Source: Pseudomonas corrugata
GTDB taxonomy: Bacteria; Pseudomonadota; Gammaproteobacteria; Pseudomonadales; Pseudomonadaceae
DNA length: 64,000 nt
Direction of reading: 5' to 3'
NCBI RefSeq assembly: GCF_001269905.1
Contig: NZ_LHVK01000014.1
Coordinates: forward strand, 62,397-126,396
Within the stretch, counting starts at the first letter, position 1; each line of letters starts with the position of its first letter. The position numbers were made by a program, and so were the translations under genes. Positions 25,114 through 34,121 of this stretch are shown here, piece by piece. Below the pieces are notes generated by a model. It worked only from the letters and a program-made list of their open reading frames with translations. It did not search any database and was not told the DNA's origin.

Positions 25114-27462
25114 TCAGGCAGACTGGGCCAGGATCAACCCATTCTCGCTCGCCGCCTCCAGGCGAATCGCCACGAACTTGGAGGTTGGCGTGTCGCTCTC
25201 CTCGCCAGTGCTTTCCAGCGGAACCAATGGATTCACCTCTGGGTAGTAGGCGGCAGCCTGCCCTGCAGGGATGTCGAAAGCCAGCAGGGTAAACCCCTTG
25301 ACCCGCCGCTCGCGCCCGTCATCCCAGAGCGAGACGATATCGGCCTTCTGTCCTGGCTTGAAGCCCAGGCGAATGATGTCGGCTTCATTGACGAACAGCA
25401 CGTCACGCTGACCTTTCACGCCACGATAACGGTCATTGAGGCCGTAGATAGTGGTGTTGTACTGGTCGTGGGAGCGCATGGACTGCAGGATCAGGTCTGG
25501 CAACCGACCGGTGGCCCGGGTGCGCTCATGCACCAGATCAGCGGGCAATCGATTGGCCTTGAAGTTGGCGCGGCCCGACGGGGTACTCCAACGACGTGTG
25601 CTGGCGCTGTTGCCCAGGTAGAAGCCGCCAGGGTTGTGCAGTTTCTCGTTGAAGTCCTTGAAACCGGGAATGGTATCGGCGATCAGGTCGCGGATGCGAC
25701 CGTAGTCGGCCACCAGCCAGCTCCAATCCACCGGACGATCACCCAGGGTGGCAGCAGCCATGCCGGCAATGATCCAGGGCTCGGAACGCATCTGGTCCGA
25801 CAAGGGTTCCAATTGTCCATTGGAAGCATGGACCATGCTGAAAGAGTCTTCGACAGTGACCGCTTGCGAGCCGGCGGCTTGCCGGTCGATGTCGGTGCGA
25901 CCCAGGCATGGCAGGATCAACGCTTCCTTCCCGTGGGCCAGGTGGCTGCGGTTGAGCTTGGTGCTGATCTGTACAGTCAGGTCGCAATTGCTCAGGGCCT
26001 GGAAAGTCCGGTGACTGTCCGGGGTGGCCTGGGCGAAGTTGCCACCCAGACCGATAAACACTTTCGCCTGGCCGGCTGCCATGGCGTGGATCGCCTCGAC
26101 GACGTTGTGGCCGTTCTCCCGCGGTACCTTGAATTGGAAGCGCCGCTCCAATGTGTCGAGGAACGCTGCAGGTGGGCGCTCGTTGATCCCCATGGTCCGG
26201 TCGCCCTGCACGTTGCTGTGGCCACGAACCGGACACAGGCCTGCACCTGGCCGGCCGATGTTGCCGCGCAGCATCATCAGGTTGGCGATTTCCTGGATGG
26301 TCGCCACCGAGTGACGATGTTGGGTGATGCCCATCGCCCAGCACATGATCACGTTCTTGCTGTTGGCATACATGCGCGCAGCCTGTTCGATCTCCACCAG
26401 GGCCAGGCCCGATTGCTCGACAATCTGCTCCCACGAGGTGTCGTCGACCACGGCCAGGTATTCCAGAACGTTGGCACTGTGCTCGTTGAGAAATGCGTGG
26501 TCGAACACGGCGGGGGCGCCGCTTAGTTGCGCCTCACGTTCCCATTGCAGCAGGAACTTCGCCATCCCGCGCAAGATGGCCATGTCGCCGCCCAGGGCCG
26601 GGCGGAAAAAAGCGGTGTTGGTGGGTTTGTTGCCGTTGGTGAGCATCTCGAACGGGTTCTGGGGGTGCTGGAAGCGCTCCAGGCCACGTTCCTTGAGTGG
26701 ATTGATGCACACCACATGTGCGCCGCGCTTCACTGCTTCGCGCAGCGGCTCGAGCATCCTTGGGTGGTTGGTTCCCGGGTTCTGGCCCCAGACGAAAATT
26801 GAGTCGGAGTGCTCGAAATCGTCGAATGTCACCGTGCCCTTGCCCACACCGACACTCTGGGACAGCGCCACACCGCTGGCTTCGTGGCACATGTTCGAGC
26901 AGTCGGGGAAGTTGTTGGTGCCGAAAGCGCGCACGAACAATTGGTACAGATACGCCACTTCATTGCTGGCACGGCCGGAAGTATAGAACTCGGCCTGGTT
27001 CGGGCTGGACAGCCCTTTCAGGTGTTTTCCGATCAGAGCAAACGCCGCTTCCCAACTGATGGGCTTGTAGCGATCGGTTTCGGCGTCATAACTCATCGGC
27101 TCGGTCAGGCGACCCTGGTATTCGAGCCAGTAATCGCTTTGCTCCAGCAATGAACTGACACTGTGCCTGGCGAAAAATGCTCCATCGACACGGCGTTTGG
27201 TCGCTTCCCAGTTCACCGCCTTGGCGCCGTTTTCGCAGAACTTCACCATGCCGCTTTCCGGCGAATCCCCCCAGGCACAGCCCGGGCAGTCGAAGCCGCC
27301 GTTCTGGTTGGTCTTGAGCATCATGCGCAGATTCTTCAGCGCGTTATCACTGGTCAACCAGGCCTGGGTGACACTGATCAGCGCACCCCAACCACCGGCC
27401 GGGCCCTTGTAGGGCTTATAGCGGGGTACGGGCTTGCGGTCGGCTTGTTGAGGCTTGCTCAC
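25114..27462 (-). CDS. FdhF/YdeP-family molybdopterin oxidoreductase
   Basis: Molybdopterin enzyme related to formate dehydrogenase H and E. coli YdeP. 782 aa. N-terminal cysteines CPGCAWG and FCENG (near residues 58 and 75) take the place of the usual 4Fe-4S ligands. The metal-coordinating position appears to be the Cys of SNMCHEASG near 190, and MGITQHRHSV and the LRGNIGRPGAGLCPVRGHSNVQG stretch (two parts) mark the cofactor pocket. The stop overlaps the fdhD-side boundary in the ATGA manner with fdhD upstream. Formate oxidation is not proven for this subfamily; YdeP is linked to acid resistance. Confidence 0.88.
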   Translation of the reverse strand: MSKPQQADRKPVPRYKPYKGPAGGWGALISVTQAWLTSDNALKNLRMMLKTNQNGGFDCPGCAWGDSPESGMVKFCENGAKAVNWEATKRRVDGAFFARHSVSSLLEQSDYWLEYQGRLTEPMSYDAETDRYKPISWEAAFALIGKHLKGLSSPNQAEFYTSGRASNEVAYLYQLFVRAFGTNNFPDCSNMCHEASGVALSQSVGVGKGTVTFDDFEHSDSIFVWGQNPGTNHPRMLEPLREAVKRGAHVVCINPLKERGLERFQHPQNPFEMLTNGNKPTNTAFFRPALGGDMAILRGMAKFLLQWEREAQLSGAPAVFDHAFLNEHSANVLEYLAVVDDTSWEQIVEQSGLALVEIEQAARMYANSKNVIMCWAMGITQHRHSVATIQEIANLMMLRGNIGRPGAGLCPVRGHSNVQGDRTMGINERPPAAFLDTLERRFQFKVPRENGHNVVEAIHAMAAGQAKVFIGLGGNFAQATPDSHRTFQALSNCDLTVQISTKLNRSHLAHGKEALILPCLGRTDIDRQAAGSQAVTVEDSFSMVHASNGQLEPLSDQMRSEPWIIAGMAAATLGDRPVDWSWLVADYGRIRDLIADTIPGFKDFNEKLHNPGGFYLGNSASTRRWSTPSGRANFKANRLPADLVHERTRATGRLPDLILQSMRSHDQYNTTIYGLNDRYRGVKGQRDVLFVNEADIIRLGFKPGQKADIVSLWDDGRERRVKGFTLLAFDIPAGQAAAYYPEVNPLVPLESTGEESDTPTSKFVAIRLEAASENGLILAQSA

Positions 27463-28298
27463 GCGTGTTTCTCCATCGCAGGGCTGTAGACCCGCGGCTC
27501 ACTTTTTTGCGGCAGGTGGATAAGATTGAGGTTGTGTTTACGGGCCCACTGCACGGCCAGGCCGGTGGGAGATGACAGGCTGACCAACGTCTGGATGCCG
27601 GCCCGCAACACCTTCTGGATCAGTTCGAGGCTGCAGCGACTGGTCACGATCGCCACGCCATTGGCCACTGGAATCTGTTGCCGGACCAATGCGCCGATCA
27701 GCTTGTCGAGGGCGTTGTGTCGACCGATGTCTTCGCGGCCCAGCAACAGTTCACCCTGGCCATTCATGAACAGCGCCGCGTGTACCGCGCCACAGTGCTG
27801 GCCCAGGGGTTGGAACTGGCTGATGCGCTGGCGCAGGCCATCGAGCCATTGCGCGGGTGGCAGCGGTGCGCCGGGCAGCACTTTCAGGTCTGGCAGTGCC
27901 TGTTCCACGGCTTCCACGCCGCAGAGCCCGCAGCCACTGGTGCCGGCCAGTTGCCGGCGCTGTTGCTTGAGGTTCCAGAAGGCGCGGTTGGCGATGGTCA
28001 CCTGGGCATACTGTGCAGAGCCGGTGCCGCTCAGTTGCAGGTCATAGATGTCCGACGGGTCTTCGATGATGCCGCTGCCCAGGCTGAAACCGACGATGAA
28101 ATCCTCGAGATCGGTTGGGGTGACCAGCATGACGGCCTGGCTGATGCCGTTATAGGCGATCGCCAACGCCACTTCCTCGGCGAGCTCCGTGCTCTCCATT
28201 TGGGCGTGGTCCAGGTTGCTGTAGTAGTAGCTCTGGCTGGCGCTGGGCGCAGGTGTTTGCGCGGTGGGCGCCGGACAGGCCGGAGGCTTGGCTTTCAT
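27459..28298 (-). CDS. fdhD: FdhD, sulfurtransferase for formate dehydrogenase maturation
   Basis: Transfers sulfur from IscS to the molybdenum cofactor of formate dehydrogenases. 279 aa. The essential CxxC is in SGCGLCGVEA near residue 110. GREDIGRHNALDKLIG near 195 and VTSRCSLELIQKVLRAGI near 225 are family hallmarks. It overlaps the downstream molybdoenzyme gene by 4 bp, showing that FdhD matures that enzyme. The first 20 residues are Pro/Ala-rich and the start could be internal. Confidence 0.93.
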   Translation of the reverse strand: MKAKPPACPAPTAQTPAPSASQSYYYSNLDHAQMESTELAEEVALAIAYNGISQAVMLVTPTDLEDFIVGFSLGSGIIEDPSDIYDLQLSGTGSAQYAQVTIANRAFWNLKQQRRQLAGTSGCGLCGVEAVEQALPDLKVLPGAPLPPAQWLDGLRQRISQFQPLGQHCGAVHAALFMNGQGELLLGREDIGRHNALDKLIGALVRQQIPVANGVAIVTSRCSLELIQKVLRAGIQTLVSLSSPTGLAVQWARKHNLNLIHLPQKSEPRVYSPAMEKHA

Positions 28299-28390
28299 GG
28301 CATCACCGACGGTTCGAATAGTGACAAGACTAAATGCGGCAATCTGCCGCGTCTAATCGCTATTACCGATCTGTCGATAGATGATGTCGA

Positions 28391-29278
28391 TCAAGATGTT
28401 ACTGTTGATTTCTGATATAGGGCAAAACAGGCCTCCGCCAACGCCGAGCGCGGGGCACCGCGGCGCATGATGAGCCCCAGGGGGACCAATGTTTGAGCGT
28501 CGACGATGGGCTGCATGCGCAGGTCTTCGGTCAAGACATCCAGGCCGCTGTTCAACGGCATCACCGCGCAACACAGTCCACCATGGACGGCTTGCAGGAG
28601 CTGATGCACCGCGTCGGTCTGCAACAGTGGGCGAGGCGCGAGGCTGCGGCTGTGGAAGTTGTGATCAATGGACTGTCGGAAGTGCATGCCGCTGGTGAGC
28701 ATGCCCAGGGGGAGCTCGATCAGCGCTTGCCAGGTCAGTGGTTGTTCTCCGAAGAAAAAAAAGCGCTGGTCGTACAGCAGGCCCATGCGAGTGGGGCTGA
28801 ACGGCAGCGATTCGAAGCGCTCGTTGTCCAGGCGCTCAAGGTAGGACACCCCCAGGTCGATGCGGTTGCTTGCCAGTTGTTCGAGGATCTGCTCGGAACT
28901 CAGGGACGACAGCTCGAAGTGCAGATCAGGGTGCTCGGCGTGCAGCCTTTGCATCATCGACAACGGGTCGAAGTCGGACAGGGGCACCACACCCAGGCGC
29001 AGGGTACCGGCCAGATTGCCACGGCAGGCTGCCGCTTCGGCCTGCAGACCGTCATAAGCCGCCAGCACCGTGCGTGCCCAGGCCAGCACCCGCTCTCCCG
29101 GCGCGGTGAAGCCTTCGAATCGCTGGCCGCGATTGACCAGTGGCAGATCAAGCTCCTCTTCAAGGCTGCGCAGGCGCATCGACAAGGTCGGTTGGGTGAT
29201 GTGACAGCGTGCGGCGGCCTGGCCGAAGTGGCGGGTTTCGTCCAGCGCGATGAGAAATTTCAGCTGCTTGATGTCCAT
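28391..29278 (-). CDS. LysR-family regulator (OxyR/CysB-like group) next to fdhD
   Basis: 295-aa LTTR starting MDIKQLKFLIALDETRHFGQAA; HTH in residues 1-60 (CHITQPTLSMRLRSLEEELD), effector domain from about 90. It is read in the same direction as fdhD, 92 bp upstream, and diverges from a BON-LysM gene. Control of the molybdoenzyme is a reasonable inference. The open frame extends to 29392, but the extra 38 residues are not LTTR-like. Confidence 0.88.
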   Translation of the reverse strand: MDIKQLKFLIALDETRHFGQAAARCHITQPTLSMRLRSLEEELDLPLVNRGQRFEGFTAPGERVLAWARTVLAAYDGLQAEAAACRGNLAGTLRLGVVPLSDFDPLSMMQRLHAEHPDLHFELSSLSSEQILEQLASNRIDLGVSYLERLDNERFESLPFSPTRMGLLYDQRFFFFGEQPLTWQALIELPLGMLTSGMHFRQSIDHNFHSRSLAPRPLLQTDAVHQLLQAVHGGLCCAVMPLNSGLDVLTEDLRMQPIVDAQTLVPLGLIMRRGAPRSALAEACFALYQKSTVTS

Positions 29279-29414
29279 CTTCGCTCCAGGGCGCGGGGAG
29301 ATTCGAATTCTAGCGCCTGCGTGTGGCGCGGTCATTGGTCGCTCGGGAACGAGGCTCGTCTCGTTCGGGTCTAGGCTGTTACGTCTGGACATTCAAACCC
29401 AGGGAGAAAATACG

Positions 29415-29864
29415 ATGAGCCTTTTCAGTTTCTTGAAAGATGCCGGTGAGAAAATTCTTGATGCGTTGACACCCGACAAGGCGCAGGCCAATGGCGAGGC
29501 GCTGACCCGGCACGTGCAGAGCGCGCTGACAGGCATTGATACTTCGAAAATCCAGGTGAAAGTCGAGGGCGAAAAAGTCGTAGCCACGGGTGAAGCCGCG
29601 AGCCAGGAAGAGAAGGAAAAAATCCTGTTGGCGTTGGGTAATGTGGCAGGTATCAGCAGTGTCGATGACCAGATCACTGTGACCGGTCCGGTCGCGAAGG
29701 AGGCCAGATTCGTCACGGTCGAAAAAGGTGACACCTTGAGTGCGATTGCCAAGCGTGTCTATGGCGATGCGAACAAATACCAGAAAATCTTCGAGGCTAA
29801 CAAACCGATGCTCAAAAATCCGGACAGGATCTACCCGGGGCAGTCCTTGCGCATCCCTGAGTAG
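29415..29864 (+). CDS. kbp: BON-LysM protein (Kbp/YgaU-like potassium-binding protein)
   Basis: 149 aa, the same length as E. coli Kbp, a cytoplasmic K+-sensing protein. No signal peptide (MSLFSFLKDAGEKILDAL). BON domain about 25-90 and LysM about 97-147 (FVTVEKGDTLSAIAKRVYGD ... IYPGQSLRIPE). In PAO1 the same gene lies in this position (PA5178, from memory). Confidence 0.9.
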   Translation: MSLFSFLKDAGEKILDALTPDKAQANGEALTRHVQSALTGIDTSKIQVKVEGEKVVATGEAASQEEKEKILLALGNVAGISSVDDQITVTGPVAKEARFVTVEKGDTLSAIAKRVYGDANKYQKIFEANKPMLKNPDRIYPGQSLRIPE

Positions 29865-29884
29865 GCTCGGGACCGCATAGCCCC

Positions 29885-29961
29885 TATCGCGAGCAGGCTC
29901 GCTCACACAGGGATCGCTGGAAACCGAAGATCCCTCGTGCGAGCCTGCTCGCGGTGGCGGC
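29885..29961. repeat. Inverted REP pair, outward order
   Basis: GCGAGCAGGCTCGCTC followed about 30 bp later by GCGAGCCTGCTCGCGG. The order is opposite to the other REPINs (tail to tail). It lies in the convergent gap between kbp and yrfG. Confidence 0.7.
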
Positions 29962-29968
29962 ATGGGAT

Positions 29969-30631
29969 TCAAAGCCCTGCAATCAGGTCCCGATAGTCCC
30001 TCAGCGCCTCGAACTCCCCCGTGTCCTTCGGCCCCTTGCGGCTATCCGGTTCGCTGACGGCCAGCAGATGGGCTACGCCGAAATCCCGAGCACTGCGCAA
30101 TACCGGCAAGGTGTCGTCGATGAACAGGCTACGAGCCGGGTCGAAGTTCAGGTCGGCTTTCAATGCATCCCAGAATTGCGGGTTCTCCTTGGGGAAGCCG
30201 TAGTCATGGGAGCTGATCAAGCGCTCGAAATAAGGGGCAAGCTCAATGCGCTCCAGCTTCAGGGACAACGAGTCACGGTGGGCATTGGTGATCATCACCA
30301 CGCGCTTGCCGGCTCGTTGGATCGCCGCCAGGAATGTGTCGGCATCCGGGCGCAGGGCGATCAGGTGCGCGGTTTCCAGTTTCAGCTCGCGCACTGGCAG
30401 ATTCAGCTCAGTGCTCCAGAAATCCAGGCAGTACCATTGCAACTGGCCGGCGTTGCGTTCGAACAGTGGTTGCAGTTCAAGTTCGGCCATGGCCCGGCTC
30501 ACGCCATGCAGTTCGGCGTAGCGCTGAGGCAGGTGTTCCATCCAGAAATGGTTGTCGTAATGCAGGTCCAGCAAGGTGCCGTCCATGTCCAGCAGCACCG
30601 TGTCGATCTTGTGCCAGGGCAGCAAGGCCAT
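29969..30631 (-). CDS. yrfG: GMP/IMP nucleotidase YrfG (HAD family)
   Basis: Hydrolyses purine nucleotides. 220 aa. HAD motif I is VLLDMDGTLLDLHYDN near residue 12, motif II T/S in VMITNAHRDSL near 105, motif III K and the IV DD in LFIDDTLPVLRSA near 172. The start MALLPWHKIDTV is chosen; an open frame of 64 residues upstream overlaps the divergent nudE promoter. It is divergent from nudE. Confidence 0.9.
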   Translation of the reverse strand: MALLPWHKIDTVLLDMDGTLLDLHYDNHFWMEHLPQRYAELHGVSRAMAELELQPLFERNAGQLQWYCLDFWSTELNLPVRELKLETAHLIALRPDADTFLAAIQRAGKRVVMITNAHRDSLSLKLERIELAPYFERLISSHDYGFPKENPQFWDALKADLNFDPARSLFIDDTLPVLRSARDFGVAHLLAVSEPDSRKGPKDTGEFEALRDYRDLIAGL

Positions 30632-30719
30632 AAAACTTCTCCAGCGGTAATCGGATATCCGCCACAAACATTCAGAATAGGCCGGGTATAGTAGCCTGCT
30701 ATCGCCCAGGGAGCCGTTT

Positions 30720-31286
30720 ATGCGCCAGAAACCCACCATACTCGATCGACGGATCGTCGCCACCAGCCGATTGTTTTGCGTGGAGGAACTGAAGCTGCGT
30801 TTTTCCAATGGCGTGGAGCGCACCTACGAGCGTTTGGCGAGCAAGGGCACGGGTTACGGCGCGGTGATGATCGTGGCGATGCTCGATGCCGACCACGCAG
30901 TGTTGGTGGAAGAGTATTGCGGCGGCACCGACGCTTACGAGCTGTCGCTGCCCAAGGGCCTGATTGAGCCGGGTGAGGACGTGCTGGCGGCGGCCGAGCG
31001 CGAGCTCAAGGAAGAGGCCGGTTTTGGCGCGCGTCAGTTGGAACACCTGACTGAGCTATCGTTGTCTCCCGGCTATATGAGCCAGAAAATCCAGGTGGTG
31101 CTGGCGACGGATCTGTACGAAGAACGCCTGGAAGGTGACGAGCCTGAACCGATGCGCGTGGACAGGATCAACCTGCGGGAATTGTCGTCCCTGGCGCAAA
31201 ACCCACAATTCACCGAGGGCCGCGCCTTGGCGGCGTTGTACCTGGCCCGCGACCTGCTGACTTTGCGTGGAGCGTTCCTGGCATGA
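30720..31286 (+). CDS. nudE: ADP compounds hydrolase NudE
   Basis: Nudix hydrolase acting on Ap3A, ADP-ribose and NADH. 188 aa. The Nudix box is complete: G-x5-E-x7-REL-x-EE-x-G in GLIEPGEDVLAAAEREL-KEEAGFG near residues 80-103. It overlaps cysQ by 4 bp (ATGA). The nudE-cysQ pair is conserved in Pseudomonas and links to pAp/ADP metabolite clearing. Confidence 0.93.
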   Translation: MRQKPTILDRRIVATSRLFCVEELKLRFSNGVERTYERLASKGTGYGAVMIVAMLDADHAVLVEEYCGGTDAYELSLPKGLIEPGEDVLAAAERELKEEAGFGARQLEHLTELSLSPGYMSQKIQVVLATDLYEERLEGDEPEPMRVDRINLRELSSLAQNPQFTEGRALAALYLARDLLTLRGAFLA

Positions 31287-32110
31287 AATACCCTCATCCC
31301 ATGATGGCCCCGGTGGTCGAACTGGCGCTCAAGGCAGGCGAGGCGATCCTGCCTTTCTGGCGAGCCAACGTGCAGGTTGTCCACAAGGCCGACGAGTCTC
31401 CGGTTACTGCTGCGGATATGGCCGCTCACGATGTCATCGTGGCCGGGTTGACGGCCTTGGCCCCGGATATCCCGATCCTCTCCGAAGAGGACGCCAATAT
31501 TGCCCAGGATGTACGCGCCGGCTGGCAGCGCTGGTGGTTGGTGGATCCGCTGGATGGGACCAAGGAGTTCATTTCCGGTAGCGAGGAGTTTACCGTCAAC
31601 ATTGCGCTGATCGAGCGGGGGCGCGTGGTATTTGGCGTGGTATCGATGCCCACCAACGACCGCTTCTACGTCGGCGGCGCGGGGCTGGGCGCCTGGCGTG
31701 GCGACAAGGGCGCCGAGCCTGAGTCGGTAGGGGTGCGTAACGTGCTGGCGCCTGGCGAGGCGTTCACCGTGGTTGCGAGTCGCCGTCATACCAGTCCGGA
31801 GCAGGAGCGTCTTTTGAGCGGATTGAGCCAGAGCCTGGGGGAGTTGCAGCTCACCAGCATCGGCAGTTCATTGAAGTTCTGCCTGGTGGCCGAAGGCGCG
31901 GCGGATTGCTATCCACGGCTGGCGCCGACTTCCCAGTGGGACACCGCCGCGGCCCAGGGTGTACTGGAAGGCGCGGGCGGCGAGGTATTGGACTTGAGCG
32001 GCGAGCGGTTCTGTTATCCGCCACGGGAGTCGTTGCTGAATACGTCTTTCCTGGCATTGCCGGCGAAAGCGGCGTGGCGTGAGCAATTGCTGGCGCTCGC
32101 CCGTTCCTGA
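31283..32110 (+). CDS. cysQ: 3'(2'),5'-bisphosphate nucleotidase CysQ
   Basis: Lithium-sensitive Mg2+ phosphatase that removes pAp made during sulfate assimilation. 275 aa. Metal-binding motifs are ILSEEDA near residue 70 and VDPLDGTKEFI near 90; the third Asp is in SQWDTAAAQG near 217. Translation is coupled to nudE. Confidence 0.93.
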   Translation: MKYPHPMMAPVVELALKAGEAILPFWRANVQVVHKADESPVTAADMAAHDVIVAGLTALAPDIPILSEEDANIAQDVRAGWQRWWLVDPLDGTKEFISGSEEFTVNIALIERGRVVFGVVSMPTNDRFYVGGAGLGAWRGDKGAEPESVGVRNVLAPGEAFTVVASRRHTSPEQERLLSGLSQSLGELQLTSIGSSLKFCLVAEGAADCYPRLAPTSQWDTAAAQGVLEGAGGEVLDLSGERFCYPPRESLLNTSFLALPAKAAWREQLLALARS

Positions 32111-32113
32111 GTC

Positions 32114-32200
32114 TATGGGAGCAAAGCTTGCTCGCGAAACGAACGCCCCGATGTCCGAAAGAGCGCATCGTTCCTATCGCGGGCAAGCCTTGCTCCCACA
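32114..32200. repeat. REPIN
   Basis: Inverted REP pair (GGGAGCAAAGCTTGCTCGCG ... GGGCAAGCCTTGCTCCCACA) in the convergent gap after cysQ; a GTGGCGAGGGGAT-type fragment follows immediately. Confidence 0.85.
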
Positions 32201-32236
32201 GAGATCCCCTCGCCACAGAGGGTTGTGACAGCCCTG

Positions 32237-32692
32237 TCAGCGGTGCAACACGTACTGCCCCTCAAACCGCACCGCCGCTTCTTCACTGCCGTCATTCACC
32301 ACTCGCGTCTGCAGGGACAACCGCGCCCGTCCGTAACGCTGGTAGGTGGCCAGGAAACGCTTCCATACCTTCTCCTCGGGCGCGTCGCAGATGACTGCCG
32401 CGTCTCGGGTCACCGGTAACGGATAGCTGATCTGCCCTTCCTGGATCACGATATGCCCGTCCTCAATGCCTTCCTCGCGCAGGGCCAGGTGCAGCCAGCC
32501 CCAGCCGCCGAGCACGGCGCCGCAATACAGGCTGCCGCCGAACATGGTGCTCTTGTGATTGACGTTGGCCTCCAACGGCAGGAACAGGCGCAGTTGCCGT
32601 GCCTTCCAATCGAGCACCTTGAGGCCCATGTCGCGGGTCAACGGGATGTCGTGGTGCAGGATCGATTCCAGGTAACGGCTGTCGCGGTTCAT
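32237..32692 (-). CDS. YiiD-type hotdog thioesterase
   Basis: 151 aa, starting MNRDSRYLESILHHDIPLTRDMGLKV. The stretch NHKSTMFGGSLYCGAVLGGWGW near residues 45-66 is the thioesterase helix seen in the C-terminal half of E. coli FabY/YiiD. The stand-alone protein has no GNAT domain. An acyl-ACP or acyl-CoA substrate is inferred. A start 17 codons upstream is possible but overlaps a region with poor conservation. Confidence 0.8.
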   Translation of the reverse strand: MNRDSRYLESILHHDIPLTRDMGLKVLDWKARQLRLFLPLEANVNHKSTMFGGSLYCGAVLGGWGWLHLALREEGIEDGHIVIQEGQISYPLPVTRDAAVICDAPEEKVWKRFLATYQRYGRARLSLQTRVVNDGSEEAAVRFEGQYVLHR

Positions 32693-32729
32693 CGCCGGGC
32701 CTCTTGCTTGTAAGGGAAGACACGATAAC

Positions 32730-34121
32730 TCAATCGGACTCATCGGCTGCGCCAGAGCTGCTGTCGCCGAAGGTCAGCCCATGCTTGCGCAACTTGTCGT
32801 GCAGGGTCTTGCGCGGAATGCCCAAGGCCTCGGCGAGGCTGCGTACCGAACTGTGGGGACGGGCCAACTCGGCGGCGATAAGGGTTCTCTCGAAATTCTC
32901 GACCTGTTCGCTCAACCCGCCGCTGATCATTTCCGCCGGTGTGCCGGGCGTGCCATCCGGCACGCTGTTGTCCAGGGCCAGTTCAAGGCCCAAGGCAAAG
33001 CGCTCGGCGGCGTTCTGCAATTCCCGAACGTTGCCCGGCCAACTGTGGCGCAGCAGCAGCGCCCGTTGCGCCGGCTGCAGTTCATGGGGGGGCAGGCCAT
33101 GGCGCATACTGGCTTCGTCAGCGAAGTGCTGGAACAGCATCAATGCATCCTCACCCCGCTCGCGCAACGGCGGTATACGCAACGGTGCCACGTTCAGGCG
33201 GTAGTACAGGTCGGCGCGAAAGCGTCCCTGGTCGGCGGCCTGGCGCAGGTCTTCCTTGGTCGCGGCGATGACGCGGATGTCCAGCGGGATCTGCTGATTG
33301 CCCCCCAGGCGCTCCACCACGCGCTCTTGCAACAGTCGCAGCAGCTTGACCTGGACATCCAGACTCATGCTTTCGATTTCATCGAGGAACAGCGTGCCGC
33401 CATTGGCGAACTCGAACTTGCCGATGCGACGTTTCTGCGCGCCGGTGAAGGCCCCCGGTTCGTGGCCGAACAGTTCGCTTTCCACCACCGATTCGGCCAG
33501 GGCCCCGGCGTTGATCGCGACGAACGGGCCGTTGCGCCGCCCGGAAAGATCATGCAGTGCACGGGCTACCACTTCCTTGCCGGCGCCGGTTTCACCGAGG
33601 ATCAGCACGTCGGCACGGGTCGCCGCCAATGCGCCGATCTGCTCGCGCAAACGCAGCATAGGTGCGGACTGGCCGACCAGGCGGGCGCTGAGTTCATGAC
33701 GGTCGCTGAGGGCCAGGCGCAGGCTGCGGTTGTCCAGCACCAGGCGGCGCAGGGCCAGGGCCCGGCGTACGCTGTCGAGCAGGTGATCGCTGGGGAAGGG
33801 TTTTTCCAGAAAGTCATAGGCTCCGGCGCGCATGGCCTGGACCGCCAGCGGCACATCGCCGTGACCGGTGATCAGCAGCACCGGCAGTTCCGGGTCCTGG
33901 GCGTGGAGTTGATTCAGCAGTTCGATGCCGTCAATGCCCGGCATGCGGATGTCGCTGACCACCACGCCCGGCCAGTCACGGGGCAATTGCCCGGCAAGGC
34001 CTTTGGCCTCGGCCAGGGACAGGATGTTCAGGCCGGCCAGGTCGAGGGTCTGGCTCAGGGCCTGGCGCAGGTGGGGATCGTCATCGATCAGCACCACCTC
34101 AATGCGGTTATCGATGGTCAT
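32730..34121 (-). CDS. dctD: DctD, sigma-54-dependent response regulator
   Basis: Activates C4-dicarboxylate transport genes together with RpoN. 463 aa. Receiver with D57 in VVVSDIRMPGIDG; AAA+ domain with Walker A GETGAGKE near 175, the sigma-54-contacting GAFTGA loop near 225, Walker B GGTLFLDEIES near 245; C-terminal Fis-type HTH (SVRSLAEALGIPRKTLHDKL). It overlaps dctB by 4 bp. Assignment to DctD rather than AauR or MifR rests on the rmlBDAC-dctBD order I recall from PAO1. Confidence 0.9.
   Translation of the reverse strand: MTIDNRIEVVLIDDDPHLRQALSQTLDLAGLNILSLAEAKGLAGQLPRDWPGVVVSDIRMPGIDGIELLNQLHAQDPELPVLLITGHGDVPLAVQAMRAGAYDFLEKPFPSDHLLDSVRRALALRRLVLDNRSLRLALSDRHELSARLVGQSAPMLRLREQIGALAATRADVLILGETGAGKEVVARALHDLSGRRNGPFVAINAGALAESVVESELFGHEPGAFTGAQKRRIGKFEFANGGTLFLDEIESMSLDVQVKLLRLLQERVVERLGGNQQIPLDIRVIAATKEDLRQAADQGRFRADLYYRLNVAPLRIPPLRERGEDALMLFQHFADEASMRHGLPPHELQPAQRALLLRHSWPGNVRELQNAAERFALGLELALDNSVPDGTPGTPAEMISGGLSEQVENFERTLIAAELARPHSSVRSLAEALGIPRKTLHDKLRKHGLTFGDSSSGAADESD

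Noticed and set aside
29279..29392. N-terminal extension of the LysR gene next to fdhD
   Set aside because: The 38 added residues precede a standard LTTR start (MDIKQLKFL) and would cover the divergent kbp promoter.
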